Below are positions 61,721-64,000 of a stretch of 64,000 nt of DNA, in pieces. Origin of the DNA: Streptomyces sp. GS7 (lineage in GTDB: Bacteria; Actinomycetota; Actinomycetes; Streptomycetales; Streptomycetaceae); NCBI RefSeq assembly GCF_009834125.1, contig NZ_CP047146.1, positions 6,751,501 through 6,815,500 on the forward strand, given 5' to 3'. Numbering within the stretch: position 1 is the stretch's first letter; every line of letters starts with the position of its first letter. The translations under genes and the position numbers were made by a program. The notes beneath the pieces are model-generated. The model had not been told where the DNA came from. It did no database searches and saw only the letters and a list, made by a program, of their open reading frames with translations.

Positions 61721-61940
61721 GATGAGCTTCCCCCTGTCCTGCGGATCGCGCTGACCACGACGCAGACGATTCCGATGACGCCGTAGATGATGGTGCTGAT
61801 GCCGATGAACGGCAGTCCTCCGTGCATGTCACTGACGGTAGTCGCAGCACCCCGCCACCGGTTCCGGAGTGAGCCTCCTGTGGATAACTCCGAGAGAACT
61901 CCGCGCAGGGGAAGGTGAATTGCCGGCTCTCGGCACAACG

Positions 61941-61985
61941 ACGCCGGCCGCCGCGCCCCGTGGGGGCGAGCGCGACGGCCGGCGT
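61941..61985. terminator. Hairpin terminator after the subtilisin gene
   Basis: ACGCCGGCC (61941-61949) and GGCCGGCGT (61977-61985) form a perfect 9-bp stem, with an inner GCGCCCC / GGGGGCG hairpin. It serves the minus-strand protease gene that ends 24 bases away. Confidence 0.7.
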
Positions 61986-62008
61986 GCGGTGCTGAGCGAT
62001 CGTGTCGG

Positions 62009-63214
62009 TTACTCCACGATCTTCAGCAGCTTGTTGGGCGTGCCCTGGCCCGGGTTGCTGATCTTGTCCGGGGTGGCGCCGTCGGTCAGCGCCTTCTCCA
62101 CGTCCGCCGGCTTGGCGTCCTTGTGGCCGGCCAGGTAGATCGCGGCGGCACCGGTGACGTGCGGGGTCGCCATGGACGTACCCGAGATGGTCTTGGTGGC
62201 GTCGTCGCTGTTGTTCCAGTCCGAGGTGATGTCGGTACCCGGAGCGTAGAGCTTGACGACGCTGCCGTAGTTGGAGAAGTCGGACTGCTGGTCGTCCTTG
62301 GTGCTGGAGGCCACCGTGATGGCTTCCTTGACGCGTGCCGGAGAGCTCTGGCCCGCGTCGGTGGACTCGTTGCCGGCCGCGACGGCGAAAGTGACGCCGG
62401 AGTCGATGGCCCTCTTCACTGCCGCGTCGAGCGCCTCGTCCGCGCCGCCGCCGAGCGACATGTTGGCGACCGAGGGGCCCTTGTGGTTCTTGGTGACCCA
62501 GTCGATGCCGGCCACGACCTGCTCGGTGCTGCCGGACCCCTGGGCGTCCAGGACCTTGACGGCGACCAGCTTGGCCTTCTTGGCGACACCGTAGTTGGTG
62601 CCGGCGATGGTGCCGGACACGTGGGTGCCGTGGCCGTTGTCGTCCTCGGCCTTGTCGCTCTTGTCGATGGCGTTGAAGCCGTACGACGCGCGACCGCCGA
62701 AGTCCTTGTGGCTGATGTGGATACCGGTGTCGATGACGTAGGCGGTGACGCCCTCGCCCGCGCTGTCCGGGTAGGTGTACTTGCCGTCGAGCTTGGTGTC
62801 CGTCTGGTCGATGCGGTCCAGGCCCCACGACGGCGGGTTCTCCTGGGTGCCGTCGATGTGGAACGTGTGGTTCTGCACGACCTTGTCGACGGCGGGGTCG
62901 GCGGCGAGGTGCTTGGCGTCCTCGTCGGACAGGCCGTTGGCCGAGAAGCCGTTGATGGCGGAGGTGAAGGTCCGCTTGACCTTGCCGCCGTACTTGGCGG
63001 CCAGGTCGCCGCTCTCGGTGGCGTGTACGGACTTCTTCAGCATGACGATGTAGCTGCCCTTGACGGCGCCCTTGGCCTCGGCGCCGTAGACCTTGCCCTC
63101 GGCGGCGGGCGACGCACCCGCGGTGACCGCGGTGACAGCGGCGATACCAGTGGCGGCCACCGCGGCGGATATTGCCGTGACGAGCCGCTTCTTGCTGGAA
63201 CGCTTATGAGCCAT
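62009..63214 (-). CDS. Secreted subtilisin-like serine protease (S8)
   Basis: A 401-residue preproenzyme. Signal peptide (KRSSKKRLVTAISAAVAATG, cleavage after GASPAA), an I9 propeptide (GSYIVMLKKSVHA, LAADPAVDKVVQNHTFHID), then the catalytic domain with Asp in AYVIDTGIHISHKDF, His in NGHGTHVSGTIAG and Ser in SGTSMATPHVTGAA; the oxyanion Asn is in AAGNEST. No C-terminal P-domain. ATG 63214; the upstream region to 63540 is AT-richer than average. Confidence 0.95.
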   Translation of the reverse strand: MAHKRSSKKRLVTAISAAVAATGIAAVTAVTAGASPAAEGKVYGAEAKGAVKGSYIVMLKKSVHATESGDLAAKYGGKVKRTFTSAINGFSANGLSDEDAKHLAADPAVDKVVQNHTFHIDGTQENPPSWGLDRIDQTDTKLDGKYTYPDSAGEGVTAYVIDTGIHISHKDFGGRASYGFNAIDKSDKAEDDNGHGTHVSGTIAGTNYGVAKKAKLVAVKVLDAQGSGSTEQVVAGIDWVTKNHKGPSVANMSLGGGADEALDAAVKRAIDSGVTFAVAAGNESTDAGQSSPARVKEAITVASSTKDDQQSDFSNYGSVVKLYAPGTDITSDWNNSDDATKTISGTSMATPHVTGAAAIYLAGHKDAKPADVEKALTDGATPDKISNPGQGTPNKLLKIVE

Positions 63215-63454
63215 TGCGAGGGTTCTCCTCGTTCGTGGTGTGGGGGGAAGCGTTGCGCAACAGCCCGGAGGGACCGGAAGATCTCCTTCGGACTGGTTCG
63301 AAACCTTGTCGGATTGACGAGGTCAATTCAAGGGCCGCCGGGCCGTGTGAGATAGACAACAACCCTGCAAAAACACAAAAGACCGCAGAACCTTCCCAAA
63401 ACACCAGCCGAGTTGACGGTGAGCGGCTCAACTCCGTTTACGTTGACGAAATGA

Positions 63455-63498
63455 AGGGGGACAGCTGACGAGTTGTTTGCTCTGTCAACCGTCCCCCT
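63455..63498. terminator. Hairpin in the intergenic region
   Basis: AGGGGGAC (63455-63462) pairs with GTCCCCCT (63491-63498), and TGAC / GTCA extends the stem inside. It lies about 46 bases after the end of the minus-strand glycosyltransferase gene and probably terminates it. Confidence 0.55.
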
Positions 63499-63543
63499 GT
63501 GGCAGGCACGCGGTCCACGCGATCCGGCCATCTGGCTGAATTA

Positions 63544-64000
63544 TTAAGGGAGTTGGGCCTCGATCAGGTCCGCCGCCTGCCGGCTGCCGCCCTCGTCCGC
63601 CGTCTCCCGGCGGATGCGCTCGGCGGTCGCGGCCACCTCAGGGTCACGCACGAGCGAGAGCACCGCCTCCCGCAACGCCCCGGCGGTCACCTCCTCCTTC
63701 GGCAGATGCCGGGCGACGCCCAGCGCCTGGAGTCGGTCGGCGTTCATGAACTGGTCGGCGGCCTGCGGTACGCACACCATCGGCACCCCGTTGGCCAGTC
63801 CTTCCTGGCTGCCGCCCATCCCGGCGTGGGTGATGAAGGCGTCCGCCCGGCGCAGGACCGCCGGCTGCGGAATCCAGTCGCTCACCGCGAAGTTGTCCGG
63901 GATCTCGCCGAGCAGGGAGGGGTCGGTGAACTTCCCGGTCTGCATGACCACGTACCAGTCCGTCAGCCCGCCGAACGCGTCGATGCAGGCGCGGTAGAAG
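63544..64000 (-). CDS. MGT-family glycosyltransferase, C-terminal part
   Basis: The frame is open to the window end, so the N-terminus is missing. The visible 151 residues hold the sugar-nucleotide region: [60 protein letters not shown] and the terminal [12 protein letters not shown]. It resembles the enzyme at 43058-44251 in the same motifs. Probably natural-product or macrolide glycosylation. Confidence 0.85.
   Translation of the reverse strand, partial: FYRACIDAFGGLTDWYVVMQTGKFTDPSLLGEIPDNFAVSDWIPQPAVLRRADAFITHAGMGGSQEGLANGVPMVCVPQAADQFMNADRLQALGVARHLPKEEVTAGALREAVLSLVRDPEVAATAERIRRETADEGGSRQAADLIEAQLP

Noticed and set aside
60354..62828. An 824-codon minus-strand frame spanning the chelatase fragment, glycosyltransferase and protease
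   Set aside because: Shadow frame of low complexity crossing a terminator and several supported genes.

Overview
The window is high-GC DNA with GTG/TTG starts, purine-rich ribosome sites, overlapping stop/start junctions, lipobox and twin-basic signal peptides, and gene families typical of Streptomyces. I read it as a Streptomyces chromosome segment from an accessory-rich region. There are no rRNA genes, and I saw no tRNA or CRISPR array.

Layout. (1) 1-4.85 kb is a sulfur-assimilation operon: the end of cysN, an aliphatic-sulfonate ABC importer (ssuABC) and a sirohydrochlorin chelatase (CbiX/SirB type). (2) 4.85-59.93 kb looks like a composite genomic island. A 568-bp part of the chelatase gene recurs in direct orientation at 59.93-60.50 kb as a 5'-truncated copy, so the chelatase gene brackets about 55 kb. 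Just inside the right bracket are a replication-relaxation-type plasmid protein, six 12-bp iteron-like repeats and a CA-rich strand-skewed stretch, which suggests an integrated, decayed plasmid or integrative element. I found no integrase, Rep or Tra gene. (3) 60.6-64 kb is probably the native flank: a family 2 glycosyltransferase, a secreted subtilisin and the end of an MGT-type glycosyltransferase.

Island contents from left to right: an IS fragment; a three-gene WXG100/ESX-like operon (8.8-6.1 kb, minus strand) whose first gene seems to start at CTG; a MITE-like element; a secreted protein; a translationally coupled cis-prenyltransferase / phytoene-synthase-like / MMPL-exporter operon (10.25-14.26 kb); a small secreted protein; a chrB-like pseudogene; an OmpR-type two-component system divergent from an LppY/LpqO lipoprotein, with a symmetrical repeat operator between them; a frameshifted beta-propeller gene; a NarL-type two-component system whose kinase carries an extra membrane-anchored C-terminal domain; a secreted peptidase; a regulator and a TIM-barrel protein between two remnants of one IS5-like element; a TetR/DUF6463 pair; an IS-rich zone (30.6-39.7 kb) with small metabolic genes between direct copies of IS1380 and IS1182 relatives; oxidoreductase, SRAP, glycosyltransferase and amidase genes; and a phage-like ParB/terminase-like pair that also left two decayed relics elsewhere in the island.

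The most notable system is at 49.4-57.8 kb: a NarL-type two-component pair, a terminator, then an apparent operon encoding an 89-residue precursor of the uberolysin/carnocyclin circular-bacteriocin type, a SpoIIM/DUF95 membrane protein, two further membrane proteins and two ABC exporter/immunity units. This is the usual composition of a circular bacteriocin locus, here in an actinobacterial and apparently mobile setting.
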